Source of the DNA: Acidocella aminolytica 101 = DSM 11237
GTDB taxonomy: Bacteria > Pseudomonadota > Alphaproteobacteria > Acetobacterales > Acetobacteraceae
Direction of reading: 5' to 3'
NCBI RefSeq assembly: GCF_900129125.1
Contig: NZ_FQVJ01000005.1
Coordinates: forward strand, 62,001 to 126,000
Length of the DNA: 64,000 nucleotides
The notes under the pieces are model-generated. The model saw only the letters and a list, made by a program, of their open reading frames with translations, was not told the origin of the DNA and did no database searches. Position numbers and translations under genes: made by a program. Positions 1-10,412 of the stretch are shown here, in pieces; position 1 is the stretch's first letter, and every line of letters begins with the position of its first letter.

Positions 1-721
1 CATCCATCTCCACCACCGCCATGCGGCCGGTCAGCCCCCTGCGGTGCGCGTTCACCAGCGTGGCGCAAGCGCCGGAGCCGCAGGCCAGCGTGAGCCCGGC
101 GCCGCGCTCCCACACGCGTAAGCGGACGCGGGAGGTGCTGTCGATCCGCGCGAAGCCGATATTGGCTCGCTCAGGGAAGATGCGGTTTTTCTCCAGCATA
201 GGGCCGATGGTCTCGATCGGCAGATGGGTGAAATCGTCGATGAAGAAGGTTGCGTGCGGGTTGCCCATGGAGCACGCCGCCGGGTCGGAGACCGGCCCCA
301 GGCTCAAAGGCAGATGCAGCGTGTCATACGGACCGGAGAGCGGCACATCGCCCCATTCCAGATGCGGCGGGCCCATATCCACCTCAACCAGGCCCGGCCC
401 CAGAATTTCAGCCACCAGCAGCCCGGCGACGGTACGGATTTTAACCCATTGCGCGCCGGATTCCTCAGCCAGCAGAGCGGCCACGCAGCGTGTAGCATTG
501 CCGCAGGCGCCGCTCTCGGAGCCGTCTGAATTCAGAATCCGCATGAACGCATCAGCACCGGCGTCATCGGACTCGATGATGACAAGCTGGTCACACCCAA
601 CGCCCCGCCGCCGGTCGGCAATGTGGCGCACGGCCTCCGGCGCCAGGGCCAGCTTGGCGACGCGAGCATCCAGCACCACAAAGTCGTTACCGGCGCCATG
701 CATTTTCAGAAAAGGCAGCAT
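1..721 (-). CDS. dapF: diaminopimelate epimerase, 3' end cut by window edge
   Basis: The enzyme converts LL- to meso-diaminopimelate in lysine and peptidoglycan synthesis. Reading from the ATG at 721, 240 codons are open to the window edge and only the last few dozen residues are missing. The start [14 protein letters not shown] is the family N-terminus. Both catalytic cysteines are present: Cys73 in the GACGNATR motif and Cys214 in LACGSGACA. The gene lies 52 bases downstream of mreB on the same strand, so the two may be cotranscribed. Identity is secure from the paired motifs; only the C-terminus is unseen. Confidence 0.95.
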   Translation of the reverse strand, partial: MLPFLKMHGAGNDFVVLDARVAKLALAPEAVRHIADRRRGVGCDQLVIIESDDAGADAFMRILNSDGSESGACGNATRCVAALLAEESGAQWVKIRTVAGLLVAEILGPGLVEVDMGPPHLEWGDVPLSGPYDTLHLPLSLGPVSDPAACSMGNPHATFFIDDFTHLPIETIGPMLEKNRIFPERANIGFARIDSTSRVRLRVWERGAGLTLACGSGACATLVNAHRRGLTGRMAVVEMD

Positions 722-773
722 GGCCCTTCCTTACCCTGCCCAGCAAGGCGGCGCAAAGGCCGCCACGCGGGAT

Positions 774-1838
<1,065 letters not shown>

Positions 1839-1990
1839 TTATTCTCCACGCCCCCGCGCGTGGAGTCTGGCCGCTGGCCTTACAGCCCGTTCAGCCTTGG
1901 GGCAAGGGTCTCAATCAAGCCCTTCATTCGCCATATTTGCCGGTCCATAACGAGGAAATCAGGGAATACTGAATCATCAAGGAGATACAC

Positions 1991-2242
1991 GTGAAAAGAA
2001 AAGCCATCCCCGTTATTTTATTGACAGTGGCGGGACTTAGCTTGGCTGGGTGCGGCTATTCACCGGGCTCTCGCGCGCTCTCCGGCGGCACCATCGGCGC
2101 CGGGGCGGGGGCTGTTCTGGGTGCGGTAACCGGCATTGGGCCCGCCGCCGGCGCCGCAATTGGCGGTGGTGTGGGGGCCGTGGCGGGGGCGGCGATCAGC
2201 CCTAATACATTAAATCTCGGAAAGCCGCTCGTCGGAAACTGA
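1991..2242 (+). CDS. small glycine-zipper outer-membrane lipoprotein (copy 1)
   Basis: An 83-residue protein with a lipoprotein signal peptide: basic start, hydrophobic stretch, then lipobox LAGC with the lipidated Cys near residue 21. The mature part is a glycine-zipper region of GxxxG-type repeats (GAGAGAVLGAV, GAAIGGG). This is the architecture of small OsmB/SlyB-like entericidin-type lipoproteins that sit in or against the outer membrane. The start has an upstream GGAG about 8 bases away. A close paralogue follows 98 bases downstream on the same strand. No precise function can be assigned. Confidence 0.75.
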   Translation: MKRKAIPVILLTVAGLSLAGCGYSPGSRALSGGTIGAGAGAVLGAVTGIGPAAGAAIGGGVGAVAGAAISPNTLNLGKPLVGN

Positions 2243-2340
2243 ACTTCACATGAAGGAGCTGTCAGGCGGCCTAGCGCCGCTTGAAATCTCAATCGTGGAC
2301 TAAATATCCGTTTCATGAACGGGTTATTAGGAGAGTTAGA

Positions 2341-2577
2341 ATGCTTCGCAAGATAACAACCGGCCTGGTTCTGGCCGCGTCTCTCACGGCTTTGGCGGGT
2401 TGTGGCTATTCACCTGGCCACCGGGCCTTAACAGGCGGTGCCATTGGCGCGGGCGGCGGTGCCATTATTGGCGCGGCGACCGGCATGGGCGCTGGCACAG
2501 GGGCGCTCATTGGCGGAGCAGCTGGTGCTGTCACGGGTGCGGCGACCTCGCATAATCAGGTCAATCTGGGGAACTAA
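2341..2577 (+). CDS. small glycine-zipper outer-membrane lipoprotein (copy 2)
   Basis: A 78-residue paralogue of the preceding gene. Both share the lipobox context LAGCGYSPG, an RALxGG block and the same glycine-zipper spacing, pointing to tandem duplication. The frame is open 60 bases further upstream, but the ATG at 2341 is chosen because it has AGGAGA about 7 bases before it and begins a proper signal peptide (MLRKITTGLVLAASL, lipobox LAGC). Probable envelope lipoprotein of unknown role. A terminator-like hairpin follows. Confidence 0.75.
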   Translation: MLRKITTGLVLAASLTALAGCGYSPGHRALTGGAIGAGGGAIIGAATGMGAGTGALIGGAAGAVTGAATSHNQVNLGN

Positions 2578-2586
2578 CCGGCCCAT

Positions 2587-2618
2587 GGCCCCGGCTGCTC
2601 CGGGGCCAGCCCTTTTTG
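2587..2618 (+). terminator. intrinsic terminator after the lipoprotein pair
   Basis: A perfect 8-bp GC stem (GGCCCCGG / CCGGGGCC) with a 5-base loop is followed after a few bases by five T residues. It sits directly after the second lipoprotein gene and before the convergent minus-strand gene. Confidence 0.7.
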
Positions 2619-2620
2619 CC

Positions 2621-3085
2621 TCACGTCACGGTGACGACGACCACATGATCGACATCTACCTCCTGTAGCGCCTGGTACAGTGCGCCGATGCCCGCCAGCA
2701 TGGCGGCGCCGGCGCCATCCGCGTCTTCCTCGGAAAAATCCTCATAGGCTTCGTCCAGTTCCTCGACGGTGAAATTCTCCGGGTTGAGCTGTTCGTAATA
2801 CTTGTCCTGGTCTTCCTTAGTCAGAATGAACACAAGTGCCTCAGTGACTTCGGCCAGATCGGCCAGCACGGCATTTTCGCTCGTCTCAAGGTCGATGTCG
2901 TAATCATCTGCCAGTACCGGCAGCAGCACAGAGAAAATATCGCCATCCTCCTCGAACTCGACCACCGAGGTGCCGTTGGCGGCCAGGACATCTGGCAGGC
3001 TCTGCGGATCGTCACCGGTGATGGCTTTGGCAATGTCCTTCAGCTCTTCCCGAGGCAGACGGACAAAAGACGCGATGGCCGGCAT
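2621..3085 (-). CDS. acidic hypothetical protein
   Basis: A 154-residue, strongly acidic soluble protein with no signal peptide or membrane segment. Asp and Glu clusters run through the C-terminal half (for example [14 protein letters not shown]). I do not recognise the family. It is convergent with the lipoprotein pair and divergent from htpG, with 125 bases between the two starts. Codon use is like its neighbours, so it appears to be a genuine gene. YfbM/DUF1877-type proteins were considered for size but no motif supports that. Confidence 0.6.
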   Translation of the reverse strand: MPAIASFVRLPREELKDIAKAITGDDPQSLPDVLAANGTSVVEFEEDGDIFSVLLPVLADDYDIDLETSENAVLADLAEVTEALVFILTKEDQDKYYEQLNPENFTVEELDEAYEDFSEEDADGAGAAMLAGIGALYQALQEVDVDHVVVVTVT

Positions 3086-3210
3086 GCGGTGTTTCCCTTA
3101 CTGTTAGATCCTTCATAACAACCATGAAGGGGCGCTGTCAGCACCCTTCCCTCTTGGCCCCATGGCCCTTGCGCGCTAAATGCGCCGGTTGGACAAACAG
3201 GAGGACCTGC

Positions 3211-5001
3211 ATGACTGAAGAAACACGGCGTTTCGGCACCGAAGTTGGCCGCTTGCTCGACCTGGTGGTTCACTCGCTTTATTCCGACCGGGAAATTTTC
3301 CTGCGGGAGCTGGTGGCCAACGCGGCCGACGCTACGGATAAGCGCCGCTTTATGGCGCTGTCTGATGGGGCGCTGGCGCTGCCAGACAATGCTGCCATCC
3401 GCATCAGCGCGGATAAAGCGGCGCGGACCATCCGCATTGAGGATAACGGCATTGGTATGAGCAAGGAGGAACTGGCGGAGAATCTGGGCACCATCGCCCG
3501 CTCCGGCACTGCCGCCTTTACCAGCCAGCTAGCCAGTGCCAAGCCGGAGGATCGCCCCAGCCTGATCGGCCAGTTCGGCGTCGGCTTCTATTCCGCCTTC
3601 ATGGTGGCGGAAAAGGTGGAGGTGACCTCCCGCAAGGCCGGGCATGAGGAAGCCTGGGAGTGGGTTTCCGACGGGCAGGGCGAATATACCCTCAAATCCG
3701 CCGCGCGCGGTGCGCCGGGTACCACCATCCTGCTGCATATCAAGCCGGATGCGGAGGAGTATCTGGAGCCGATCCGCCTGAAAACCATCATCCGCAAATG
3801 GGCCGACCATATCACCTGGCCCGTGGAGATTGAGGAAGACGGCAAATTCGAGGCAGCGACTGAAGGCAAGGCGCTGTGGCGCAAGAACCGCTCCGAGATC
3901 ACGCCAGAGGAATACGCGGATTTCTATCGCCATGTCGGGCATAATTTCGATGAGCCCTTCGCCACCATACACTGGCGCGCGGAAGGCACGGTTGAATTCA
4001 ACGCTTTGCTGTTCATCCCCTCACAGAAGCCCTTCATGCCCGTGGAGGAAAGCCGCGAGAGCAAGGTGCGGCTGCATGTGAAGCGGATGTTCATCACCGA
4101 TGACGCGAAGCTGCTGCCTAACTGGCTGAACTTCGTGGTCGGCGTGGTGGATACCGAGGATCTGCCGCTGAACGTCTCGCGTGAGATTCTGCAATCTACC
4201 CCGGTACTGGAAAAAATCCGCAAGGTGCTGGTCAACCGCGTGCTCTCAGAGCTGAAGGCCAAAGCCAAGGACGCCGAGGCGTTCAAAGCCTTCCTGGAGA
4301 ATTTCGGCTCTGTGATGAAGGAGGGCATTTACGAAGATACCGGCCACGCCGCCGAGATCGCCGCCCTGCTGCGCTTTGCCTCCACCAAAGAAGACGCGAC
4401 TACGCTGGATGACTACATCGCCCGTATGCCCGAGGGGCAGAGCGATATTTATTACCTCGCGGGCGATGCCGCGCACCTCAAAACCTCCCCGCAGCTCGAA
4501 GGCTTTGCCGAGAAGGGCTATGAAGTGCTGCTGCTAGGTGATGCCATCGACGCATTCTGGCCGGGCCGCTTGGGCAGCTATAAAGAGAAGAAGCTCGTCT
4601 CTGTCTCTCAGGCGGGCAATCTTTTCGCGGCAGGAGATGTGCCGGAGGCCATCACCAACCTGTGCACCAAGCTGAAGGAGGCGCTGGGCGAGGATATTTC
4701 CGAGGTCACAGCATCCTCCCGCCTTAAAGACAGCCCGGCAATGCTGGTGGCGGCGGAGGCGGGACCAGACCTAGCCATGCAGCGCCTGCTGCGCCGTGCG
4801 GGCCGCCCGGTATTCGGCCTGCCGCCGAAGCTGGAAATCAATCCCAGCCATAAGCTGGTGGAAGCCTTGGCTGCGAAAGAGGATGTGAAGGAGGCCGCAA
4901 GCCTGCTGCTTAACCTCGCCAAGCTGCAGGATGGCGATCTGCCAGAGAACCCGGCGGAATTCGTGAAGCAGATTTCAGCCGCCCTGGCGGAAAACGCGTA
5001 A
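3211..5001 (+). CDS. htpG: molecular chaperone HtpG (Hsp90 family)
   Basis: Cytosolic ATP-dependent Hsp90 chaperone. The ATG at 3211 is preferred over the upstream open frame because a strong AGGAGG lies 7-12 bases before it and the protein then starts with the family pattern [19 protein letters not shown]. The 596 residues are slightly shorter than the common 620-635. Visible landmarks are the GHKL ATPase motifs ([27 protein letters not shown]) and the middle-domain stretch [11 protein letters not shown]. The usual NASDA box reads NAADA here, a Ser-to-Ala change. A hairpin follows, before the convergent hisN. Confidence 0.97.
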   Translation: MTEETRRFGTEVGRLLDLVVHSLYSDREIFLRELVANAADATDKRRFMALSDGALALPDNAAIRISADKAARTIRIEDNGIGMSKEELAENLGTIARSGTAAFTSQLASAKPEDRPSLIGQFGVGFYSAFMVAEKVEVTSRKAGHEEAWEWVSDGQGEYTLKSAARGAPGTTILLHIKPDAEEYLEPIRLKTIIRKWADHITWPVEIEEDGKFEAATEGKALWRKNRSEITPEEYADFYRHVGHNFDEPFATIHWRAEGTVEFNALLFIPSQKPFMPVEESRESKVRLHVKRMFITDDAKLLPNWLNFVVGVVDTEDLPLNVSREILQSTPVLEKIRKVLVNRVLSELKAKAKDAEAFKAFLENFGSVMKEGIYEDTGHAAEIAALLRFASTKEDATTLDDYIARMPEGQSDIYYLAGDAAHLKTSPQLEGFAEKGYEVLLLGDAIDAFWPGRLGSYKEKKLVSVSQAGNLFAAGDVPEAITNLCTKLKEALGEDISEVTASSRLKDSPAMLVAAEAGPDLAMQRLLRRAGRPVFGLPPKLEINPSHKLVEALAAKEDVKEAASLLLNLAKLQDGDLPENPAEFVKQISAALAENA

Positions 5002-5009
5002 CAGACTTG

Positions 5010-5037
5010 GGTGCGGCGTATTATAAAACGCCGCACC
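5010..5037. terminator. bidirectional hairpin between htpG and hisN
   Basis: A perfect 10-bp stem (GGTGCGGCGT / ACGCCGCACC) with an AT-rich 8-base loop lies in the 48-base gap between convergent stops. The T-run on the plus strand is offset by several bases, so it may work as a terminator for both genes but is not a textbook one. Confidence 0.6.
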
Positions 5038-5049
5038 GGCAGGAATTTT

Positions 5050-5832
5050 TTACCGCTGCAAAGCTGCCAGCGCCGCATCGTGCAAGGCACGGTTGGCGCT
5101 GGCCAGCACGGACCCGTCGCAGCCTAGTTTCAGGGGTTCGCCGGACCAGTCCGTGACCACCCCGCCCGCGGACTCCACCACCGGCGCCAACGCCGCCCAG
5201 TCCCACGGCTTCAAGTCATGTTCAGCAACCAAATCAATCTGCCCCAGCGCCAGCAGGCCGTAGGAATAGGCGTCCCCGCCCCAATAAATACGCTTGGCGG
5301 CGTGTTTTAGCTGGTTGAACCGCCGTACCGCCTCTGGCCCGGCCCCGGCGATCATCTCCGGCGAGGTGGCAGCGAGTTCCGCAGCCGCCAGCGCCACGCT
5401 CTGGCGTGTGCCGGGCGTGCCGCCCAGCCCGCCCGTGAACCGCAACGCCTGGCCGCGCCCGCCCGCCCAACGCTCCCGCGTGACTGGCTGGTCGATAAAG
5501 CCCAGCACCGGCACGCCATCCTCCAGCAGCCCCAGCAGCGTGGTGAAGCTGGTGCGCCCTGTGATAAAAGCGCGGGTGCCGTCAATCGGGTCAATCACCC
5601 AGACATATTTGGCGCCGGTATTATGAGAGGGAAACTCCTCACCGATAATGCCAAAGGCCGGCGTCGCCTTAGCCAGCGCGGCGCGCAGCACTTCCTCGGC
5701 CTTGCGGTCGGCGGCGGTGACGGGGCTTTCATCGGATTTATCATCCGCCCCCAAACCCACGCGGAAGTAGGGCCGAATAGCGGCCCCGCTGGCATTGAGC
5801 GCCGCATCGGCAATCGCGATTAAATCCTGCAT
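5050..5832 (-). CDS. hisN: histidinol-phosphatase, inositol monophosphatase family
   Basis: A 260-residue Mg-dependent phosphatase of the IMPase fold, most like the HisN type that dephosphorylates histidinol phosphate in histidine synthesis. Metal-binding motifs are present: GEEF, then WVIDPIDGTRAFITG, and near the C-terminus WDWAALAPVVESAGG. The ITGRTSFTTLLGL context after the Asp motif is typical of the HisN subgroup rather than SuhB. Inositol-phosphatase activity cannot be excluded without a phylogeny. It ends convergently to htpG and starts just after the cytochrome gene ends, with 3 bases between, suggesting cotranscription. Confidence 0.85.
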   Translation of the reverse strand: MQDLIAIADAALNASGAAIRPYFRVGLGADDKSDESPVTAADRKAEEVLRAALAKATPAFGIIGEEFPSHNTGAKYVWVIDPIDGTRAFITGRTSFTTLLGLLEDGVPVLGFIDQPVTRERWAGGRGQALRFTGGLGGTPGTRQSVALAAAELAATSPEMIAGAGPEAVRRFNQLKHAAKRIYWGGDAYSYGLLALGQIDLVAEHDLKPWDWAALAPVVESAGGVVTDWSGEPLKLGCDGSVLASANRALHDAALAALQR

Positions 5833-5835
5833 GGG

Positions 5836-6819
5836 TCAGGGCAGCTTAACAGGGCTGGCGGAGTTCTGGTTCAGATAAGCAATCATGTCGGCCCTTGTCT
5901 GATCATTCTTGATGCCAGGATAGGCCATGTGGGTACCCGGCGCAAAGGCCGCCGGGGATTTCAGCCAGTCATCCAGCCGCGCCGCCGTCCAGGGCTTGCC
6001 CGCCTTGGGCTTCACCGCATCCGAATAATCAAAACCTGACGCCGAGAAGGATTTGGAGCCGACAACCCCGTACAGGTTGGGCCCCACCCCGTTCGCGCCG
6101 CCTTTGGCGATGGTATGGCAGGCGGTGCATTGCTCCTCAAACAGCGCTTTACCCTTGGCGGGGTCGGCATGGGCCAGCAGCGCGGTCAGGTTTTCCGCTG
6201 GCGCCGTGGCGGGGGGCGCGGCGGACGCGCCATGTTCCTCGGACTCGGACTTGATTTGAGATGCCGAGGGCAGTGGCACCGGCCGGTTAGAGAGCGTACG
6301 CAGATATGCGACCACATCCGCGCGGGTCTGGGTGTTGTGAATCCCGGGGTAAGACATGCCCGTGCCCGGCGCGAAATTGCTCGGTGAGTAGAGCCACTCA
6401 TTCATCTCATCATAGGTCCAGTTGCCATGGGCCTTGGCCTTCACTGCGGCTGAGTAGCTGAACCCGGTATGGGCAAACATCGGCGCGCCCACTACGTCAT
6501 ACAAATTGGGCCCCACGCCATTCGCCCCGCCTTGGGTGAAGGTATGGCAGGCCGCACATTGCTGCTGCACAAAGGCCATGCCCTTGGCTACATCCGCCTT
6601 GGCCAGCAGCGGCAATATGCTTTCAGGCCCGGCAGGTTTGGACGCCTGTGCCGGGGCAGCGCTGGGTAGCGCGGCAATCTTGATGGCGGGTTTCTCCGGC
6701 GCTTCATCCGACATGACACTATGGGCGATGCGATTCGCCCCCCATAACACCAGCCCTGCCGTCAGCACTCCCGCCGCGATCTTATTACCAAGCAGACCAT
6801 CCTTGCCCGATTTGTCCAT
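5836..6819 (-). CDS. membrane-anchored tandem di-haem cytochrome c
   Basis: A 327-residue protein with an N-terminal uncleaved-looking anchor (residues about 12-34) followed by two homologous cytochrome c domains. Domain 1 has CAACH (Cys88, Cys91, His92) with a likely Met155 axial ligand in GTGMSYPG. Domain 2 has CTACH (Cys231, Cys234, His235) with Met298 in GTHMAYPG. Each domain resembles the c2/CycM class and a Pro/Ala linker joins them, so this looks like internal duplication. The ATG at 6819 is chosen over longer frames because GGGGGA precedes it. Likely a periplasmic electron carrier to a terminal oxidase; divergent from kdsB. Confidence 0.85.
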   Translation of the reverse strand: MDKSGKDGLLGNKIAAGVLTAGLVLWGANRIAHSVMSDEAPEKPAIKIAALPSAAPAQASKPAGPESILPLLAKADVAKGMAFVQQQCAACHTFTQGGANGVGPNLYDVVGAPMFAHTGFSYSAAVKAKAHGNWTYDEMNEWLYSPSNFAPGTGMSYPGIHNTQTRADVVAYLRTLSNRPVPLPSASQIKSESEEHGASAAPPATAPAENLTALLAHADPAKGKALFEEQCTACHTIAKGGANGVGPNLYGVVGSKSFSASGFDYSDAVKPKAGKPWTAARLDDWLKSPAAFAPGTHMAYPGIKNDQTRADMIAYLNQNSASPVKLP

Positions 6820-6902
6820 GGTTTCCCCCGGGTTCGTATTCTGGACGCGTTGCACTAAGGCGTAGAGCGAATTAGGCAGGGCGGCAAGCAGCAAAAAAGG
6901 CC

Positions 6903-7637
6903 ATGGTTTTGAACCCCCTCATCCTGATTCCCGCGCGCCTCGGCTCCACCCGGCTTCCGGCCAAGGTGCTGGCTGATATTGGCGGCAAGCCGATGATCGC
7001 GCATGTTCTGGCCCGCGCCCAGGAAGCCGGGCTGGGGCCGGTGGCCGTGGCCTGCGGCGAGGTGCAAGTGGCTGAAGCAGTTGAAAAAGCAGGTGGCATC
7101 GCGGTGCTGACTGACCCGGACCTGCCCTCCGGGTCGGACCGTATCTTCGCCGCCCTGCAAAGCCTGGATGCCGAGGGTAAGCATGACGTGATCGTGAACC
7201 TGCAAGGCGACCTGCCCTCCATCGACCCGTCCTATCTTGCAACAGTGCTGAAACCGCTGGCCCAGGGCTACGATATCGGTACGCTGGTCGCGCCCATCAC
7301 CACCGAAACCGAGCGCAACGCCCTGTCCGTGGTGAAATGCGCCTGTGCCTTTGCGGACGGCGCGGAGATTGCCCCGGCGCTATATTTCTCGCGCCATCTC
7401 ATCCCCAGCGGGGACGGTGCGCACTGGCATCATATCGGCATCTATGCCTACCGCCGCGCGGCGCTGGCGACGTTTGTGTCACTGCCGCCCTCACCGTTGG
7501 AACAACGCGAGAAGCTGGAACAGTTGCGTGCCCTGGAGGCGGGCCTGCGCATTGGCGCTGCACAGGTGATCGAAGCACCGTTTGGCGTCGATACCCCAGA
7601 AGATCTTGACCGCGCGCGGGAGGCGCTGAGCAAATGA
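6903..7637 (+). CDS. kdsB: 3-deoxy-manno-octulosonate cytidylyltransferase
   Basis: Activates Kdo with CTP to CMP-Kdo for lipopolysaccharide core synthesis in the cytosol. The 244 residues match the family. The N-terminal nucleotide-binding signature IPARLGSTRLPAK is followed by SGSDRI and NLQGDLPSIDP, the last differing slightly from the more usual NVQGDEP. The stop overlaps the pheA start by 4 bases (ATGA), so the two are translationally coupled although their pathways differ. Confidence 0.95.
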   Translation: MVLNPLILIPARLGSTRLPAKVLADIGGKPMIAHVLARAQEAGLGPVAVACGEVQVAEAVEKAGGIAVLTDPDLPSGSDRIFAALQSLDAEGKHDVIVNLQGDLPSIDPSYLATVLKPLAQGYDIGTLVAPITTETERNALSVVKCACAFADGAEIAPALYFSRHLIPSGDGAHWHHIGIYAYRRAALATFVSLPPSPLEQREKLEQLRALEAGLRIGAAQVIEAPFGVDTPEDLDRAREALSK

Positions 7638-8497
7638 GCATAATTGCATTCCAGGGCCAGCCGGGCGCCTATTCAGACCTTGCCTGCCGCATCGCGTTTC
7701 CGGGGGCAGCCACCCTGCCCTGCGCCAGCTTCCAGGCCGCCATGGCCGAGGTACGGGAAGGCCGGGCGGATCTTGCCATGCTGCCGCCGGAAAACTCGCT
7801 GGCCGGACGGGTCGCGGACATGCACGCGCTGCTGCCCGGCAGCGGCCTCTCCATCATTGGCGAAACCTTCCTGCGCGTGGAACACTGCCTGCTCGCCCCG
7901 AAGGGCACGCAGATCGCGGACATCAAGCGCATACACTCTCATACGGTTGCGTTGGGGCAGGTGCGTAACCTGCTGGCCGAGCTGAATGCCACTCCGGTTG
8001 TAGAGTATGACACGGCGGGAGCGGCGGAGATTGTGGCCAAGCTGAACAGCAAGGAAGACGCGGCCATTGCCTCCTCTCTCGCCGGGGAGATGTACGGGCT
8101 CGATATTCTGCGCCGCAATGTGGAGGATGAGCGCCACAACACCACACGCTTTTACATCATGGCGCGCGAGAAGCTGGTGCTGGAGCCGGACACGCCCGGC
8201 CTGATGACCACCTTCGTCTTCAATGTTCGCAACGTGCCCGCCGCGCTGTACAAGGCACTGGGCGGGTTTGCCACCAATGGCGTGAACATGACTAAGCTGG
8301 AAAGCTATATGCTCAACGGCAGCTTCACCGCCACGCAATTTCTGGCGGAAGTAGAAGGCCACCCGGCGCAACGCCACCTGAAGCTTGCTTTTGAGGAGCT
8401 GGAGTTTTTCTGCACCGAGTTTAAAATTCTCGGCACCTACAAAATGGACCCGTACCGGCGCCAGCACCGCGAAACGCTGGACGCCACCCCCGCCTAA
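7634..8497 (+). CDS. pheA: prephenate dehydratase
   Basis: Converts prephenate to phenylpyruvate in phenylalanine synthesis. This is a 287-residue monofunctional enzyme: an N-terminal periplasmic-binding-like catalytic domain (IAFQGQPGAYSD at the start, NTTRFYIM near residue 173) and a C-terminal ACT regulatory domain from about residue 190 carrying the KLESYM motif where ESRP is usual. No chorismate mutase domain is fused. The ATG overlaps the kdsB stop. A strong terminator follows. Confidence 0.95.
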   Translation: MSIIAFQGQPGAYSDLACRIAFPGAATLPCASFQAAMAEVREGRADLAMLPPENSLAGRVADMHALLPGSGLSIIGETFLRVEHCLLAPKGTQIADIKRIHSHTVALGQVRNLLAELNATPVVEYDTAGAAEIVAKLNSKEDAAIASSLAGEMYGLDILRRNVEDERHNTTRFYIMAREKLVLEPDTPGLMTTFVFNVRNVPAALYKALGGFATNGVNMTKLESYMLNGSFTATQFLAEVEGHPAQRHLKLAFEELEFFCTEFKILGTYKMDPYRRQHRETLDATPA

Positions 8498-8501
8498 ACC
8501 G

Positions 8502-8535
8502 AAAAAGCCCGGCCATGACAGCCGGGCTTTCTTTT
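8502..8535. terminator. bidirectional intrinsic terminator between pheA and rho
   Basis: A perfect 10-bp stem (AAAGCCCGGC / GCCGGGCTTT) with a 7-base loop is flanked by A-run and T-run on the two sides. It serves the convergent pheA and rho genes. Confidence 0.85.
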
Positions 8536-8536
8536 A

Positions 8537-9811
8537 TCAGGTATTCATCGCCTCGAAGAAATCCGCGTTAGTCTTGGAGTATTTCAGCTTGTCGAGCAGG
8601 AACTCCATCGCATCCGTTGTGCCCATCGGGTTCAAGATACGCCGCAGCACCCACATCTTGGAGAGCACGGCCTTCTCCACCAACAGCTCCTCCTTACGGG
8701 TGCCAGACTTGGTGATGTCGATGGCCGGGAAGGTGCGCTTGTCGGACAGCTTGCGGTCCAGGATCAGCTCGGCATTGCCGGTGCCCTTGAACTCTTCAAA
8801 AATCACCTCATCCATGCGCGACCCGGTATCGATCAGCGCGGTGGCGATGATGGTGAGCGAGCCGCCTTCCTCGATATTACGCGCCGCGCCGAAGAACCGC
8901 TTGGGGCGCTGCAGGGCGTTGGCGTCCACACCGCCGGTGAGCACCTTGCCAGAGGAGGGCACAACCGTGTTGTACGCGCGCGCCAGACGGGTGATGCTAT
9001 CCAGCAAAATCACCACGTCGCGCTTATGCTCGACGAGGCGCTTGGCTTTCTCCAGCACCATTTCCGTCACCTGCACGTGGCGGGCGGCGGGTTCATCGAA
9101 GGTGGAAGCCACCACCTCGCCGCGCACGGAGCGCGCCATGTCGGTCACTTCCTCGGGGCGCTCATCGATGAGCAGCACAATCAGGAACACTTCCGGGTGG
9201 TTGGCGGTGATGGAGGCGGCGATGTTTTGCAGCATCACCGTCTTACCGGTCCGCGGCGGGGCGACCACCAGGGCGCGCTGTCCCTTGCCGATGGGCGCCA
9301 CCAGGTCGATCACCCGGCCCGTGATCTCCTTGGCTTGGCCCTTGGTGGTGGGCTCAGGCGCTTCCACTTCCATGCGCAGGCGCGAGGTAGGGTAGAGCGG
9401 GGTAAGATTGTCGAAATTGATACGGTGCTTCACCGCTTCCGGCGACTCGAAATTGATCTTGTCGACGTTCACCAGGGAGAAGTAACGCTCGCCTTCCTTC
9501 GGCGCGCGGATCTCGCCATCTACCGTATCGCCGGTCCGCAGGCCATAGCGGCGCACCTGCTGCGGAGAGACGTAGATATCCTCCGGGCCGGGCAGGAAGT
9601 TTGCTTCTGGGTTACGCAGGAAACCAAACCCGTCGGGCAGGATTTCCAGCGTGCCGTCGCCATAAATTGCCTGCTCGTTCTCGGCATGGGCTTTCAGGAT
9701 GGCGAACATGATATCCTGCTTGCGCAGGGAGGACGCGTTTTCAACCTCCAGCTCCTCAGCCAGGGCCAGGAGATCGGTAGGGGATTTTGCCTTTAATTCG
9801 GCGAGATGCAT
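8537..9811 (-). CDS. rho: transcription termination factor Rho
   Basis: Hexameric RNA-dependent helicase that terminates transcription. The 424 residues start with the Rho N-terminal helix domain ([14 protein letters not shown]), then the RNA-binding cold-shock-like domain with GFGFLR, then the RecA-like motor with Walker A PPRTGKT and Walker B VVILLDS. Length and motifs are standard, with no Gln/Asn-rich insert. The 142-base leader holds a small hairpin that could belong to autoregulation. Confidence 0.97.
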   Translation of the reverse strand: MHLAELKAKSPTDLLALAEELEVENASSLRKQDIMFAILKAHAENEQAIYGDGTLEILPDGFGFLRNPEANFLPGPEDIYVSPQQVRRYGLRTGDTVDGEIRAPKEGERYFSLVNVDKINFESPEAVKHRINFDNLTPLYPTSRLRMEVEAPEPTTKGQAKEITGRVIDLVAPIGKGQRALVVAPPRTGKTVMLQNIAASITANHPEVFLIVLLIDERPEEVTDMARSVRGEVVASTFDEPAARHVQVTEMVLEKAKRLVEHKRDVVILLDSITRLARAYNTVVPSSGKVLTGGVDANALQRPKRFFGAARNIEEGGSLTIIATALIDTGSRMDEVIFEEFKGTGNAELILDRKLSDKRTFPAIDITKSGTRKEELLVEKAVLSKMWVLRRILNPMGTTDAMEFLLDKLKYSKTNADFFEAMNT

Positions 9812-9903
9812 GGGGGACCAGAAATCCAGTTTCAGGATGTGCCACGGCAGGACGCTATGGCTCTATGGAAGATATGAGAAAAACCGGCAGCCCAGGACGG
9901 GCA

Positions 9904-9924
9904 CCAAGACGCGGACGGTCTTGG
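9904..9924 (-). other. hairpin in the rho leader
   Basis: A perfect 7-bp inverted repeat (CCAAGAC / GTCTTGG) with a 7-base loop lies about 95 bases upstream of the rho start, in the gap after rnhA. Rho genes are commonly controlled by attenuation in their leaders; linking this hairpin to that is inference. Confidence 0.3.
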
Positions 9925-9953
9925 AGATGTAATGGTGTCTCGGCGCTAAAAGA

Positions 9954-10412
9954 TCAAGCCCCCTTCAACCCTTCTCGTGCGGCGGTTGCCAGTTCGTCCG
10001 CCCGGTCGTTCATTGGGTCACCGGAATGGCCCTTCACCCACAGCCACTCAATCTGGTGTGGCTTGGCGGCCTCCAGAATCCGCTTCCAGAGATCCATATT
10101 CTTCACCGGGTCCCCGGTGGAGGACCGCCAGTTCTTGCGGACCCAGCCTTGATGCCAGCGTGTGATGCCGTTTTTCAGATATTCGGAATCCGTATGCAGC
10201 TTCACCACGCATGGGCGTTTGAGCACGCTGAGCGCCTCCGCCGCCGCGGTCAGCTCCATGCGGTTGTTGGTGGTGTCCGTCTCTCCGCCGGAAAGCTCCT
10301 TCACATTGCCCTTGAACTTCAGGATGGCCGCCCAGCCGCCAGGGCCGGGATTGGGCTTGCAGCCGCCATCCGTCCAGATCTCGACAATGCTCTCCTGATC
10401 CTCAGAGCCCAT
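9954..10412 (-). CDS. rnhA: ribonuclease HI
   Basis: Degrades RNA in RNA-DNA hybrids such as primers and R-loops. The 152-residue reading starts at the ATG at 10412, giving an 11-base overlap with thrB; a start at 10436 is possible but adds residues not typical of the family. The DEDD catalytic set is visible: IWTDGGCKPNPGPGGW (Asp), RMELTAAAEAL (Glu), HTDSEYL (Asp), and NDRADELA (Asp). The KGHSGDPMND loop is also normal. It follows thrB directly in the same operon. Confidence 0.95.
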   Translation of the reverse strand: MGSEDQESIVEIWTDGGCKPNPGPGGWAAILKFKGNVKELSGGETDTTNNRMELTAAAEALSVLKRPCVVKLHTDSEYLKNGITRWHQGWVRKNWRSSTGDPVKNMDLWKRILEAAKPHQIEWLWVKGHSGDPMNDRADELATAAREGLKGA

